Shown here: positions 33,564 through 42,541 of the stretch, one piece after another
Layout: each line of letters begins with the position of its first letter
How positions within the stretch are numbered: position 1 is the first letter of the stretch
Source: Pseudovibrio zosterae
GTDB lineage: Bacteria > Pseudomonadota > Alphaproteobacteria > Rhizobiales > Stappiaceae
Reading direction: 5' to 3'
NCBI RefSeq assembly: GCF_033843645.1
Contig: NZ_JAWXVZ010000010.1
Location: 133,743-197,742, forward strand
DNA: 64,000 bases
The notes under the pieces: generated by a model
What the model was told of the DNA's origin: nothing
What the model saw: only the letters and a program-made list of their open reading frames with translations
Databases searched by the model: none
Position numbers and translations under genes: made by a program

Positions 33564-33915
33564 GCCCTGCGCTACATTAAAGCCGTCATCCCGCACTTGA
33601 TGCGGGATCCAGAGCACCACGGGAAAGCCTTTGCTTCATGCCTGCCCCCCAAGTACGTAGCACCGCCCGTTGGATCCCGGCTCGGGGGCCGGGATGACAG
33701 TGAGAGGTAATGGAGAGGCCCTGAAGTTACTTGAACGTTGCGCGGTGAGGTGATGCAAGACCAGCAGTCCTGCCATTGCGCAACAAGCAGCCTCTGCATC
33801 ATCGCCAAAACGCCCGTGAGACCCAATACCCGCGCCCAACATCAGTAACGCCTTGGAACCCCAACACCCTCACCTCCCCTCAAGCGTCATCCCGCACTTG
33901 ATGCGGGATCCAGAA
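33564..33915. repeat. Right copy of the ~350-bp direct repeat
   Basis: Same order of blocks as 32760-33106: TGCGCT ... TAAAGC, element D, GGTAATGGAGAGG ... CGCGGTGAGGTG, CCTTGGAACCCCAACACCC and the head of element E. The nuclease gene lies between the two copies. Confidence 0.6.
33585..33698. repeat. Palindrome-ended repeat, element D (114 bp)
   Basis: Full-length short element with GTCATCCCG at the left and CGGGATGAC at the right; the head hairpin CCCGCA-CTTGA-TGCGGG is perfect. It shares CACCACGGGAAAGCC with element A. Confidence 0.75.
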
Positions 33916-33919
33916 TGAC
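33886..33919. repeat. Truncated repeat head, element E (34 bp)
   Basis: GTCATCCCGCACTTGATGCG followed by GGATCCAGAATGAC. It looks like the head joined directly to the last bases of the tail, as expected of an internal deletion. Confidence 0.6.
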
Positions 33920-33997
33920 AAGGAGAAACTTGCGCCTCTCGCTAAAACGCGGCCACACAATCCGCAGGAAACCCGCCGTAACCATGCTCTTCTGCCA

Positions 33998-34441
33998 CTA
34001 CCACGTTTTCAAAAGGTGCAGGCGCTCGCCGTCCTCGCGCACCAGCTTGTAGCCGCCTTGTTCCAGAAACGTGCGTGCCGGGTGGGTGCTGATGGGTGCG
34101 TAGCTGCACCGGTTGAAGCCCGCGCGCTTCACCTGCTCTTCGGCCAGCGCCAGAAGCTGGGCGGCAATGCCATAGCGGCGGAAGTCCTGCATCACATAAA
34201 GATGCAAGATCTTGGGCTCCTCTCGCACCAGGCCCCAACTGCAAAACCCCACCACCTGATCGGCGAGCACGGACACGTGGGTCTGGGGCAAATGGTCCGC
34301 CAGCATCTTTTTCTTGGCAGCTTCCGCCGCTTTCCAATGCTCATAGTGCTGGGGTTCCAGCTCCGCCATGTAGCGCTCTTCCAGGGTGAGCAGGACGGGC
34401 AAATCGGCTTCGGTTGCCTTGCGGTGAATTGGAACTGACAT
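33998..34441 (-). CDS. GNAT-family N-acetyltransferase
   Basis: A 147-aa acetyltransferase. The acetyl-CoA-binding core is LHLYVMQDFRRYGIAAQLLA (about 80-99), with the R-x2-G-x-A-like loop; VVGFCSWGLV and the C-terminal ARTFLEQGGYKLV complete the fold. Substrate unknown. It is a single gene next to the repeat patch, with no operon partner. Confidence 0.8.
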   Translation of the reverse strand: MSVPIHRKATEADLPVLLTLEERYMAELEPQHYEHWKAAEAAKKKMLADHLPQTHVSVLADQVVGFCSWGLVREEPKILHLYVMQDFRRYGIAAQLLALAEEQVKRAGFNRCSYAPISTHPARTFLEQGGYKLVREDGERLHLLKTW

Positions 34442-35032
34442 GGGTAACCCTCCGGTGCAAACGCTGCGTCACTCTGACCGTTGTCAGGATAAACCAAAAC
34501 AGGGTGCCCCCCAACTGAACCAAAGGGATCACAATCAGAAGGTGCAGTGCGGCTGGACGCCTCCCCCTCCGGCTTATAGACTGGCCCCTTCCCTTTGAAA
34601 AACTTATTCCCCTTGGTCCTGACGCCTCTAATTTTGAACCCATGCCCACTTGAACGGGCCGCCGGTGGACCGTCCACTGGCGCGAAGTGGGCTGGGCGGG
34701 GCTGCTGGAAGAGGTAACGCATCTTTCCAGGAGGTCCGGTGGAAGGTAACCCAGGGGAGACCGCATGATCCTGGGGGGTTTGTCCGCAGTGAAGGGCGTT
34801 CAGCGGTGGCAGGCAACTGCCTTTCGCGTCTGTTCAACTGGGGGCCAGTGCCTTTCATGATAAAGTGTCCGGGCAAGGCGGCTGTGCCTTTGCCGAAGAC
34901 TCAAACACAACAATGCGCAGGCAAAGCCTGCCCGCCTTGCCATCCCGTCATCCGGCGGGTTCCTTCCAGACGCCATACACCGCGAGGGGGCCTCGGCGGT
35001 GCCAAAAGTGCTTGATGGGGTGCGGGCTTGCC
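34442..35032. other. Gene-free region with strong inverted repeats
   Basis: No supportable gene in about 590 GC-rich bases. It contains the near-perfect inverted repeat GCCGGTGGAC / GTCCACTGGC around 34661-34682 and a perfect hairpin GCAGGC-AAA-GCCTGC near 34917-34931. I looked for tmRNA, RNase P and SRP RNA signatures and did not find them. It could be a decayed gene or an RNA I do not recognise. Confidence 0.35.
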
Positions 35033-35536
35033 TCAGTCGGCAGAAACGCCCAGCGCCTCGCTTTGCGGAGTGCCAGGGGCCGGGGTATCGCCCCTCACCT
35101 GCTGGCGGAACTGGTGCAGCCGCTGCTGTAGCATCAGCAGCGCCCGGTCGACCACATCCCCCTCGATGAGCTTTTCCGGCTCGCTCAAGGTGCGCAAGGA
35201 TTGCTCTATGCTGCCAAGCTGGTTGGAAATGCGGGTCAGTTTGGCGTTCAGCTCAGGGTTCGTGTTCGCAGACCGGCGAAGCGCCGTCAGCTCATCATTG
35301 AGGCGGCGCAGCTCCGCTTGCCACTCGGCAGGCTTGATGCCGCTGGCAGAAACCACGGCAGACGCCGTGCGCGTTGCGGCCGTTTCGGTCACATCCATCA
35401 CCGCGTAAATGGCCCACCCAACCGCCAGCGCGGCCAGGATCACCAGCACCAGCGTCGCGTTAATCAGCGCGAGCAGCAGATCCTTCAGTGTCCGCTTTGC
35501 CCGGCCCGGTGCATCCTCACCCATCATGGCGCTCAT
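35033..35536 (-). CDS. Hypothetical membrane-anchored coiled-coil protein
   Basis: A 167-aa protein I do not recognise. A basic N-terminus is followed by one membrane helix (about 22-45, LLLALINATLVLVILAALAVGW) and a soluble helical part rich in heptad-like leucines (AELRRLNDELTALRR, then LTRISNQLGSIEQSLRTL). The tail is Pro/Thr-rich. It is probably bitopic with the helical part in the periplasm. The start at 35536 follows GAGGGAATTA. Downstream of a GT39-type gene, but not clearly in its operon. Confidence 0.65.
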   Translation of the reverse strand: MSAMMGEDAPGRAKRTLKDLLLALINATLVLVILAALAVGWAIYAVMDVTETAATRTASAVVSASGIKPAEWQAELRRLNDELTALRRSANTNPELNAKLTRISNQLGSIEQSLRTLSEPEKLIEGDVVDRALLMLQQRLHQFRQQVRGDTPAPGTPQSEALGVSAD

Positions 35537-35611
35537 TAATTCCCTCTGCCTCAAGACGCGCTAGTCTAACAGCAACACCTTCCCAAAGCGTTAGGCAGGC
35601 TGGTGGACGTT

Positions 35612-37117
35612 TCACTCCACCAACAGTTCGTAATAGGTGAATGTTGCACCCGAACGCCCCTCATAGGGCAGTTCCACCTTGGTTGCCGTTGTTGGGGAGA
35701 GCGGTTCACCATAGAGGCGCTCATAAAGCCGCTTCAGCTTGTCCGGGGCTTCGGTGTCGCGCGGGTGGCGCCAGATCAGCATCACCGGCCGGTTGAACGG
35801 AATGCGCAGCGCAGCATACTCATGGCTGGTGATGGTCACATCTTCAAGATGGTACCCCACCGCCCCCACAAACTCCTTGGGTTCCCCAAGCACAACGGCT
35901 GCGCCATTTGCGTTCACCCGCTCTGCAATGGCAGAGGATGGGATCTTGTGCGCGCTGGGGCGTTTGGTGCTGTCCCGGTTCATGTTGATCGGCATCGCGA
36001 TCATTATTGCCAGCGTACACGCCCCGGCAATGCCGAACACATAGGCCAGCCGGTTTGGCGTCATGCGCGGCCACGCCCACCCCGCCAAAATGACAGGAAA
36101 CACAAACAGCGTTGGCTGCAGCCACCGGTCCTTAACAACAGTGGTCCCACTCATCACCATCGCCAGAAAGATCACGGTGATAGCGGCAAGCAAGGTCGCC
36201 AGGAGAAATTGACAGGCGGACTTGTTCACATCGGCCTTTGGGGCCTTATCCTCTGACCTGCGCAAGAACAGGAAGGGCAGATAGACCGCTAGTGACACAG
36301 CAATGAAGCTGATGGATGCCCGCAAAAGGGAGAAAGGCCCCGCATACCAAGGCTCTTCAACGCGGTGAATGCCAAACTTGTGCACGCGGGAGAACAGAAG
36401 GTCCTGATTTTGTACCATCCAAAGCGCTGGCATGAACAGCAGCACGGCGGCAACCCCAATGGAAATCACAGCATAGCGGGAGAAGAGCAAACGCCGCCCC
36501 GCGGGCTGCGCCAAACACCCGATCAGCACCGCTGCCAGGAGGAAGAAGTAGTTGAACTTGGCAAGCGCCCCAATTGCCACCACCCCGCCCAAGGCGGCAG
36601 CGCGCAGCAAAGTTGGTTTATCAATGCAGAGCAGCATCACGTACACCGTCCACGAGGCGGCAGCAAACAACAGCACGGAGTGGGACAAGGCACGCTGCGC
36701 TTCCCATGATATTTGAGGAAGGAAAATAATCGAGGCCGTCGCAAGCGCGGCGAAGGTCTTGCCACCCATGCGTTTTGCCGTGAACCACACCCCAAGGTAC
36801 CCAAGCAGCAGGGTTGCGTTCTTGAGAAGCGACAGAGCAAACAGGCTCTTGCCAAAGACTGAGAAAAAGGCAACCACAAGCCAGGAATAAAGCGGCGGCT
36901 GCGGGCCATACCCCCACTCAAGGCTTTGCGCCGCGATGATCTGTTCCGCCTCGTCCAGCCCAAGATTGGCGGAACTCAAAAGCCGAATGGCGACTTGAAG
37001 GGCAAAATAGACACAAAGCAAAACGGGGAACCAATGTGAAATGAAGTGGTTCCATGCCCTGACCCTGCAGGCGGAGTTATTCCCGGTCAGTTCGAGTGCG
37101 GTATTTTGGGAGAGCAA
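35612..37117 (-). CDS. GT39-type (ArnT-like) membrane glycosyltransferase
   Basis: A 501-aa protein with about ten to twelve hydrophobic spans and the PMT_2/ArnT-like layout: the first periplasmic loop carries the acidic catalytic pair in NLGLDEAEQIIAAQ (about 51-64), then WGYGPQPPLYSWLV. Such enzymes move a sugar from polyprenyl phosphate onto lipid A, glycans or protein; donor and acceptor cannot be read. The frame opens with TTG at 37117, with AAGG eight bases earlier; no better start is seen. Confidence 0.75.
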   Translation of the reverse strand: MLSQNTALELTGNNSACRVRAWNHFISHWFPVLLCVYFALQVAIRLLSSANLGLDEAEQIIAAQSLEWGYGPQPPLYSWLVVAFFSVFGKSLFALSLLKNATLLLGYLGVWFTAKRMGGKTFAALATASIIFLPQISWEAQRALSHSVLLFAAASWTVYVMLLCIDKPTLLRAAALGGVVAIGALAKFNYFFLLAAVLIGCLAQPAGRRLLFSRYAVISIGVAAVLLFMPALWMVQNQDLLFSRVHKFGIHRVEEPWYAGPFSLLRASISFIAVSLAVYLPFLFLRRSEDKAPKADVNKSACQFLLATLLAAITVIFLAMVMSGTTVVKDRWLQPTLFVFPVILAGWAWPRMTPNRLAYVFGIAGACTLAIMIAMPINMNRDSTKRPSAHKIPSSAIAERVNANGAAVVLGEPKEFVGAVGYHLEDVTITSHEYAALRIPFNRPVMLIWRHPRDTEAPDKLKRLYERLYGEPLSPTTATKVELPYEGRSGATFTYYELLVE

Positions 37118-37230
37118 ATGATTGCCTTGTCTGCTCGGTCACAGGGCACGTCAAACACTCTTCACGCTGAAACAGGCCCATGAACTAGTTTAGAATTTTA
37201 ATTAAACTAAACATAGTTCATGTCGGAAAT

Positions 37231-37259
37231 AAAAAAACCCGCAGCGTTTGCTGCGGGTT
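37231..37259 (-). terminator. Terminator of purH
   Basis: AACCCGCAGC (37236-37245) pairs perfectly with GCTGCGGGTT (37250-37259). On the minus strand seven T follow (37237-37231). Confidence 0.85.
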
Positions 37260-37288
37260 CTGAGAGCTTTAAAGTTGATCAGGGATCC

Positions 37289-38905
37289 TTAGTGGCGGAA
37301 GTGGCGCATCCCGGTAAAGACCATGGCAAGCCCCGCCTCATCTGCCGCCTTGATCACCTCGTCGTCACGCATCGAGCCACCCGGTTGGATCACCGCAGTT
37401 GCTCCTGCCTCAGCAGCAGAAAGCAGACCGTCGGCAAACGGGAAAAATGCGTCAGAGGCGACAACGCACCCCCTGGTCAAAGGCTCGGAATGCCCCGCTG
37501 CTTCAGCGGCATCTTCCGCTTTGCGGGCGGCGATGCGGGCACTGTCCACACGGCTCATTTGGCCCGCGCCAATGCCAACGGTCGCCCCGTCTTTCACATA
37601 GACAATTGCATTGGACTTCACATGCTTGCCAACACGAAACGCCATCTTCAGGTCTGCAAGCTCCTGCGCGCTCGGCTGGCGCTTGGTCACCACTTTCAGG
37701 TCAAGGTCATCCACCACGCCGTTGTCACGGCTTTGCACCAGCAGACCGCCAGACACGCTTTTCACGAACACGCCCTCTTCGCGCGGGTCGGAAAGGCCAC
37801 CGGTGAGCAGAAGACGCAGGTTCTTCTTTTTGGCAACAATCGCCATGGCTTCTTCAGTCGCATCTGGCGCAATGATCACCTCGGTGAAGATCTTGGTAAT
37901 CTCTGCTGCGGCATCTGCGTCCAGAGTGCCATTCAAGGCAACAATGCCGCCAAAAGCAGACACCGGGTCACAGGCAAGCGCCTTTTCATAAGCGTCTTTC
38001 AGCGTGGCCGCTTCGGCGACACCACAAGGGTTGGCGTGCTTGATGATGGCCACCGCAGCGGTGCGGGCCGGATCAAACTCGGAAACCAGCTCAAAGGCAG
38101 CATCCGTGTCATTGATGTTGTTGTAAGAAAGCTGCTTTCCCTGCACTTGGCGGGCAGTCGCCACACCGGGGCGCTTCTCGCCTGTCAGGTAAAAACCAGC
38201 GGCTTGATGCGGGTTCTCGCCGTAGCGCATGACTTCATTCAACTTGCCGCCAACGGCACGATAGTCCGGCGCACTCTCACCAATCTGCGCGGCCATCCAG
38301 TTGGACACCGCCGCATCATAGGCCGCAGTGCGGGCAAAGGCTTTTTGCGCCAACTTCTTGCGCAGTGCAATTGGCGATTGGCCGCCATTGGCATCAAGCG
38401 CTTCAATCACGGCATCGTAGTCAGCCGGGTCGACAAGTGTCGTCACATAGGCCTGGTTCTTGGCTGCGGCACGCGTCATGGCCGGGCCACCAATATCAAT
38501 GTTCTCAACGCCATTGGCGTAATCGGCGCCAGACGCAACGGTCTCCTCAAACGGGTACAGGTTCACGCAGAGCAGGTCGATGCCCGTAATCCCGTGATCC
38601 GCCATGGCCGCCACATGGTCCGCATCATCTCTGATGGACAGCAAGCCGCCGTGCACTTTTGGATGAAGCGTTTTCACCCGACCATCCATGATCTCAGGAA
38701 AGCCCGTCACTTCAGAGATATCCTTCACTGCAAGACCAGCCTCTTCAATGGCCTTGCGCGTGCCACCCGTGGAGACGAGTTCAACACCGCGATCTACCAG
38801 CGCTTTTGCAAACGCAATCAATCCAGTTTTGTCGGTAACAGACAACAGAGCACGCTTTACCGGAACCATTTCAGGAACAGGTATGCCTTTTGACAGGACA
38901 GCCAT
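37289..38905 (-). CDS. purH: Bifunctional AICAR formyltransferase / IMP cyclohydrolase
   Basis: Catalyses the last two steps of IMP synthesis. The 538-aa protein has the MGS-like IMP cyclohydrolase domain (ALLSVTDKTGL, STGGTRKAIEEAG, GRVKTLHPKVHGG, about 19-76) and the AICAR transformylase domain with AIIKHANPCGVAEA (about 268-281) and the C-terminal SDAFFPFADGL. MAVLSKGIP at 38905 resembles known PurH N-termini; an ATG at 38911 is equally close to an AAGG. The upstream neighbours on the same strand are a heparinase-like gene and rsmB. Confidence 0.94.
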   Translation of the reverse strand: MAVLSKGIPVPEMVPVKRALLSVTDKTGLIAFAKALVDRGVELVSTGGTRKAIEEAGLAVKDISEVTGFPEIMDGRVKTLHPKVHGGLLSIRDDADHVAAMADHGITGIDLLCVNLYPFEETVASGADYANGVENIDIGGPAMTRAAAKNQAYVTTLVDPADYDAVIEALDANGGQSPIALRKKLAQKAFARTAAYDAAVSNWMAAQIGESAPDYRAVGGKLNEVMRYGENPHQAAGFYLTGEKRPGVATARQVQGKQLSYNNINDTDAAFELVSEFDPARTAAVAIIKHANPCGVAEAATLKDAYEKALACDPVSAFGGIVALNGTLDADAAAEITKIFTEVIIAPDATEEAMAIVAKKKNLRLLLTGGLSDPREEGVFVKSVSGGLLVQSRDNGVVDDLDLKVVTKRQPSAQELADLKMAFRVGKHVKSNAIVYVKDGATVGIGAGQMSRVDSARIAARKAEDAAEAAGHSEPLTRGCVVASDAFFPFADGLLSAAEAGATAVIQPGGSMRDDEVIKAADEAGLAMVFTGMRHFRH

Positions 38906-39054
38906 GAGCATCAAGCCTTACGTATTTGCAGGGTTACACATCGAAGATGGCGTCGCCGTACCACGGTTTCTACGGATTATAAAGGCTGAGGATGGATTTT
39001 TTCCGGCACACGAAATGAAAGGAAACATCGTTGCTATTGCTAAGCCGGGTAAAG

Positions 39055-40773
39055 TTAGTTCGATTTACGCCGCCCTTTCGCAGCGGCAACACGGCGAAAC
39101 ATCCATGTTACGTTCGGCCGTTCGCTGGCGCGGCCGTAAATCACAATCTGATTTGTCCGGCGGTGTCCAAACACATCCGAAAGATAAATGGACTCTTCCA
39201 ACTCCACGGCGCCATCTTCGGCCATGAACTCCCAAGCTTCACCGTCCGGGCACTGCAGAATAATCGCCTGGCCAGAGGTCAGCATGGAGCACTTCACAGT
39301 AGGGTGCAGATGAAAGCGGAGGGTGTAGTGGTCATTTTCGCCGGGTTCGCCGGTTTTTTGAAACCGATCAACACCGTCAAGAACAGTACCATCACGAGAA
39401 AGCGTCAAATCCCGTTCATGTATCAGGTGAAAGCGAGCAGCATAGCCATCATGGCTGGCAATTACGCGTTCAGCCAGCTCATCATCGTAGCGTTCCACGC
39501 TAACCGAACGCGGCCCAGACACGATCGGCGTGCCGAGATAGCGTTCGTAACGGGGGTTGTTCAGAAACCGGCTGGACGAGGTCTCGCCCACAGAAGCAGT
39601 CGAATGCGCCGCTGTGGAGCGCGCCACCGCACGCCATTCAATGCGGTCACGTTGAGACACACCACAGTTCACCACAATTCGGTTGCGGTGCGAGGAAAAT
39701 TCGAAAGACAGCGTTCCGGCATGGGCCTGACCGCTGAACTGGATCGGGGGCGGTGCGCCCGCATCCATTATGACCAGGCTGTCCGCTGCCGAGAGACGTT
39801 GATACCCGGAGTAAGGCGCACTTGGCGAGGGCGCCCCGCGGGCATCATCATAAGCCAGCACGGTTGCGACCACGTCGCCCGGCGTGGAGCCCATGCCATT
39901 GAAGTGCGCGAAAGAGCCATCGCCATGCCTGAAGAAACGGATGATCGGCATCATTCGATCAATGGCTTCCATCATGGCAGGAGAGGCCGATTGGCCTTGC
40001 ATGACCAGCGCCTGCCGGATCGGCAAAAGGTCCACCAAAATGTCAAGTACTGCGCCGGGATGGCGAGAGACATGTCCGCCATCTGGCAAGATCTGGCGCT
40101 GCAGCTCCATATCAAGCCGCTTCAGCGCTTTGCGGATATGGCGCTCTTGCCCTTCTATGGAAACCGAGGCACAAGCCACTGCCATGGCAACGGTCAGACG
40201 GGGCACCCCATCAGGCGCTTCACCGGCGGTGCGGCGCAGATATCGGACCTGCTTGCCAAGAGAGCGCATGAACTTACGATAAAAGTCCGCTTCACATCCT
40301 TGAAGCAACAAGGGAGATTGGGCCATCCAGCTCAAGATGCGCCGAGCTATGACTTCCTGCCGCCAGCCCACGGGATCGCCGCGCCCGCATGCCTTGATCC
40401 AATCTTCGACCAACGCTCGGGCGTTCTTCTGCGCCATCGCAGTTTCCGCAGCGCGCAGGTGGCGCAACCAGGAAAAACCATGCAGGGCCCTTGCCCATTC
40501 AACGCTCGGCGCTGGAATTTCAAAAGGAGATTCGCCTCCAGTTTCCACCAGGTGTCCGGAGAACAGGAACCGACCGGCGTAGATATCAGCCGCGTTTGTG
40601 GCATCGGTTGTACGCAGATCTTGCGGGGCAATCAGCAGACGCGATGGTGTGTGGCGCAAGGAACCAAACCGCATGACAGAACCGCCACGCAGGGCCCTAA
40701 CCGCTGCTTGCACCATGTTTTGCGCCATCAAACGCCAAAGAAGCGCCTGTTCAGACACCGCGCCCAACGCCAT
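39055..40773 (-). CDS. Heparinase II/III-family protein
   Basis: A 572-aa protein with an alpha/alpha toroid N-terminal half (WIKACGRGDPVGWRQEVIARR near 126) and the beta-rich heparinase II/III C-terminal half (AGTLSFEFSSHRNRIVVNCG and adjoining HSTASVGETSSSRFL). No signal peptide is seen. Family enzymes are polysaccharide lyases, but this version next to rsmB and purH occurs in many alphaproteobacteria without known substrate; cell-wall or exopolysaccharide turnover is a guess. 149 bases separate it from purH. Confidence 0.8.
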   Translation of the reverse strand: MALGAVSEQALLWRLMAQNMVQAAVRALRGGSVMRFGSLRHTPSRLLIAPQDLRTTDATNAADIYAGRFLFSGHLVETGGESPFEIPAPSVEWARALHGFSWLRHLRAAETAMAQKNARALVEDWIKACGRGDPVGWRQEVIARRILSWMAQSPLLLQGCEADFYRKFMRSLGKQVRYLRRTAGEAPDGVPRLTVAMAVACASVSIEGQERHIRKALKRLDMELQRQILPDGGHVSRHPGAVLDILVDLLPIRQALVMQGQSASPAMMEAIDRMMPIIRFFRHGDGSFAHFNGMGSTPGDVVATVLAYDDARGAPSPSAPYSGYQRLSAADSLVIMDAGAPPPIQFSGQAHAGTLSFEFSSHRNRIVVNCGVSQRDRIEWRAVARSTAAHSTASVGETSSSRFLNNPRYERYLGTPIVSGPRSVSVERYDDELAERVIASHDGYAARFHLIHERDLTLSRDGTVLDGVDRFQKTGEPGENDHYTLRFHLHPTVKCSMLTSGQAIILQCPDGEAWEFMAEDGAVELEESIYLSDVFGHRRTNQIVIYGRASERPNVTWMFRRVAAAKGRRKSN

Positions 40774-40901
40774 ACCCGCTATAGGCCTCCTTCATGCCTG
40801 TCTCAACCACGAGACACAGGATTGCCTTGAAAGGCCTTTAAAACTCGTTAACCATATCATTGCGAATTGCCACCGCGTGTGATCAAAAAGACGCAGTAAG
40901 C

Positions 40902-42323
40902 TCAGGACTTGCGCAGCCGCGCCGCAAAGAAGCCATCCATGCCACTCAATCTCGCCGTTTTCTGCGGATTGTGGCAGGGCAAAGCTCTGAAGTCTCCCTG
41001 AGAGTTGACGGTTGCGGCAGGAAGCGCAAATGCCTCTGCATCAACGGTTTCTCTGGAGAACTCTGGGGATTCCAAGAGGAATCGCTGAATTTGAAGCTCA
41101 CCTTCTTCTTGCTCTAACGAACATGTGCAGTAGACAAGCAAACCACCGGGTTTCAGCCAGTGCGCAGCTTTGGTAAGCAGCTCGTACTGCAAGTCTGCGA
41201 GCTTTGAGACGTCATCTTCCCGCTTCAGCCATGCAACATCAGGATGACGGCGGATGGTGCCCGTGGCACTGCACGGCGCATCCAGCAAAATGGCATCAAA
41301 TTGTTGATCTGGCTCGTAGTTTCGAAGGTCACAGGCGACTGTCTCAACTTCAAAACCCATGCGAGCCATATTGTCAGAAAGGCGTTCAAGGCGACGCGCA
41401 GACACATCAACAGCGGTGACATGGGCGCCTGCTGCCGCCAGCTGCATTGTCTTGCCGCCCGGCGCAGCACACAGATCCGCCACGCGAAGACCAGCAACAT
41501 CGCCCAGAAGGCGCGCAGGAACAGCTGCAGCCGAATCTTGAACCCACCATGCCCCCTCATCAAAACCGGGGAGCACATCGATTGCCCCTTCAGGCACCAG
41601 ACGTACGGACTTGCCGCAGCTCAACTCACCGCCCAGTTGCTCCTGCCACTTGGCCACATCGTCCTTGATCGAGAAATCGACATAAGGCTCCAGCAGATGC
41701 GCTTCCGCAATCGCTGCAGCAGTTTCTTCGCCGAATACCTCAATCCATCGTTTGTACATCCAGTCTGGCGCGTTGATCCCGGGTGCGCTCTGCTCTTCAA
41801 GAAGGGCACTGCCTTCCCGAGTTGCACGCCGCAATACGGCATTCACCAAGCCTTTATAGGGCTTGGCGCGGCCATCTCGTCCGGCAAGCGACACAGCTAG
41901 CGAAACCGCAGCGTGATCTGGAATGGACATGAACAGAATTTGAGCCAGCGCAACATGGAGAATATCAAGAACGCGGCCTGTCTTCTCCGGTATCGGACGT
42001 TCCAGAAGCGCATCCAGAACACCTTGGATCTGACCGCGGCGGCGCAACGCGGTTCCAAGAATTGCGCGCACCAAAGACCTATCATTGGGCTCAAGCCGCT
42101 TGTAGCCCGGATGGCCATTGCGCAAATCCAGTTCACCATCGAGGGGCATGCGCTTGAACATGATCTTGCCTAGAAGATCCGTGGCAGCCTTGCGTGCGGC
42201 ATAGCCTGGCTCGGTGCCCGGCTGCACAGCAGGTACTTTTGCGCCTTTGGCGGCAGGTTTGCCACGCTTCTTGCCAGAAGCCTTACGTGCGGCGGCCTGT
42301 GTTGTGTTGTTGTCTGCGCTCAT
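40902..42323 (-). CDS. rsmB: 16S rRNA (cytosine-C5)-methyltransferase RsmB family
   Basis: SAM-dependent m5C methyltransferase, 473 aa. An N-terminal NusB-like domain (about 45-175) precedes the methyltransferase domain with CAAPGGKTMQLAA, the catalytic DAPCSATGTIRRHPD and YCTCSLEQEEGE carrying the two functional cysteines. The lysine-rich N-terminal 35 residues are probably disordered. ATG 42323 is preferred to an upstream TTG at 42332. The same-strand order rsmB-heparinase-purH recurs in related genomes to my knowledge. Confidence 0.9.
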   Translation of the reverse strand: MSADNNTTQAAARKASGKKRGKPAAKGAKVPAVQPGTEPGYAARKAATDLLGKIMFKRMPLDGELDLRNGHPGYKRLEPNDRSLVRAILGTALRRRGQIQGVLDALLERPIPEKTGRVLDILHVALAQILFMSIPDHAAVSLAVSLAGRDGRAKPYKGLVNAVLRRATREGSALLEEQSAPGINAPDWMYKRWIEVFGEETAAAIAEAHLLEPYVDFSIKDDVAKWQEQLGGELSCGKSVRLVPEGAIDVLPGFDEGAWWVQDSAAAVPARLLGDVAGLRVADLCAAPGGKTMQLAAAGAHVTAVDVSARRLERLSDNMARMGFEVETVACDLRNYEPDQQFDAILLDAPCSATGTIRRHPDVAWLKREDDVSKLADLQYELLTKAAHWLKPGGLLVYCTCSLEQEEGELQIQRFLLESPEFSRETVDAEAFALPAATVNSQGDFRALPCHNPQKTARLSGMDGFFAARLRKS

Positions 42324-42489
42324 CGACGCCAAAATCCTACTGATTGGGGCCGCGAACTGGCCCCGATAGAAAGGCCAAGCCCTTCAAATTCATCTACTTG
42401 TCATAACGGTGGTGTGCCTAATGACACAAAACCGGCCATAAGGAAATGGCTGTTTGACTGGCTTGTCTTCAAACTCGCTTCAAGAATCC

Positions 42490-42515
42490 AAAAGGCGCTC
42501 TGTTGGAGAGCGCCT
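42490..42515 (-). terminator. Terminator of htpX
   Basis: AGGCGCTCT (42493-42501) pairs perfectly with AGAGCGCCT (42507-42515). On the minus strand the stem is followed by TTTTGG. Confidence 0.75.
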
Positions 42516-42541
42516 GCAAATGCCACTTGCGGAGGGTGGGT

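Noticed and set aside
32781..33919. CRISPR array
   Set aside because: Repeats are 114 bp or longer, palindromic at the ends, irregularly spaced, and no cas genes are near.
34442..35032. RNase P RNA, tmRNA or SRP RNA gene
   Set aside because: I saw none of the conserved sequence blocks expected of these RNAs; only unspecific hairpins.
37220..40830. Long plus-strand open frames opposite purH and the heparinase-like gene (557 and 599 codons)
   Set aside because: The minus-strand genes have clear motifs along their full length; the opposite frames have biased, low-information composition and no RBS.
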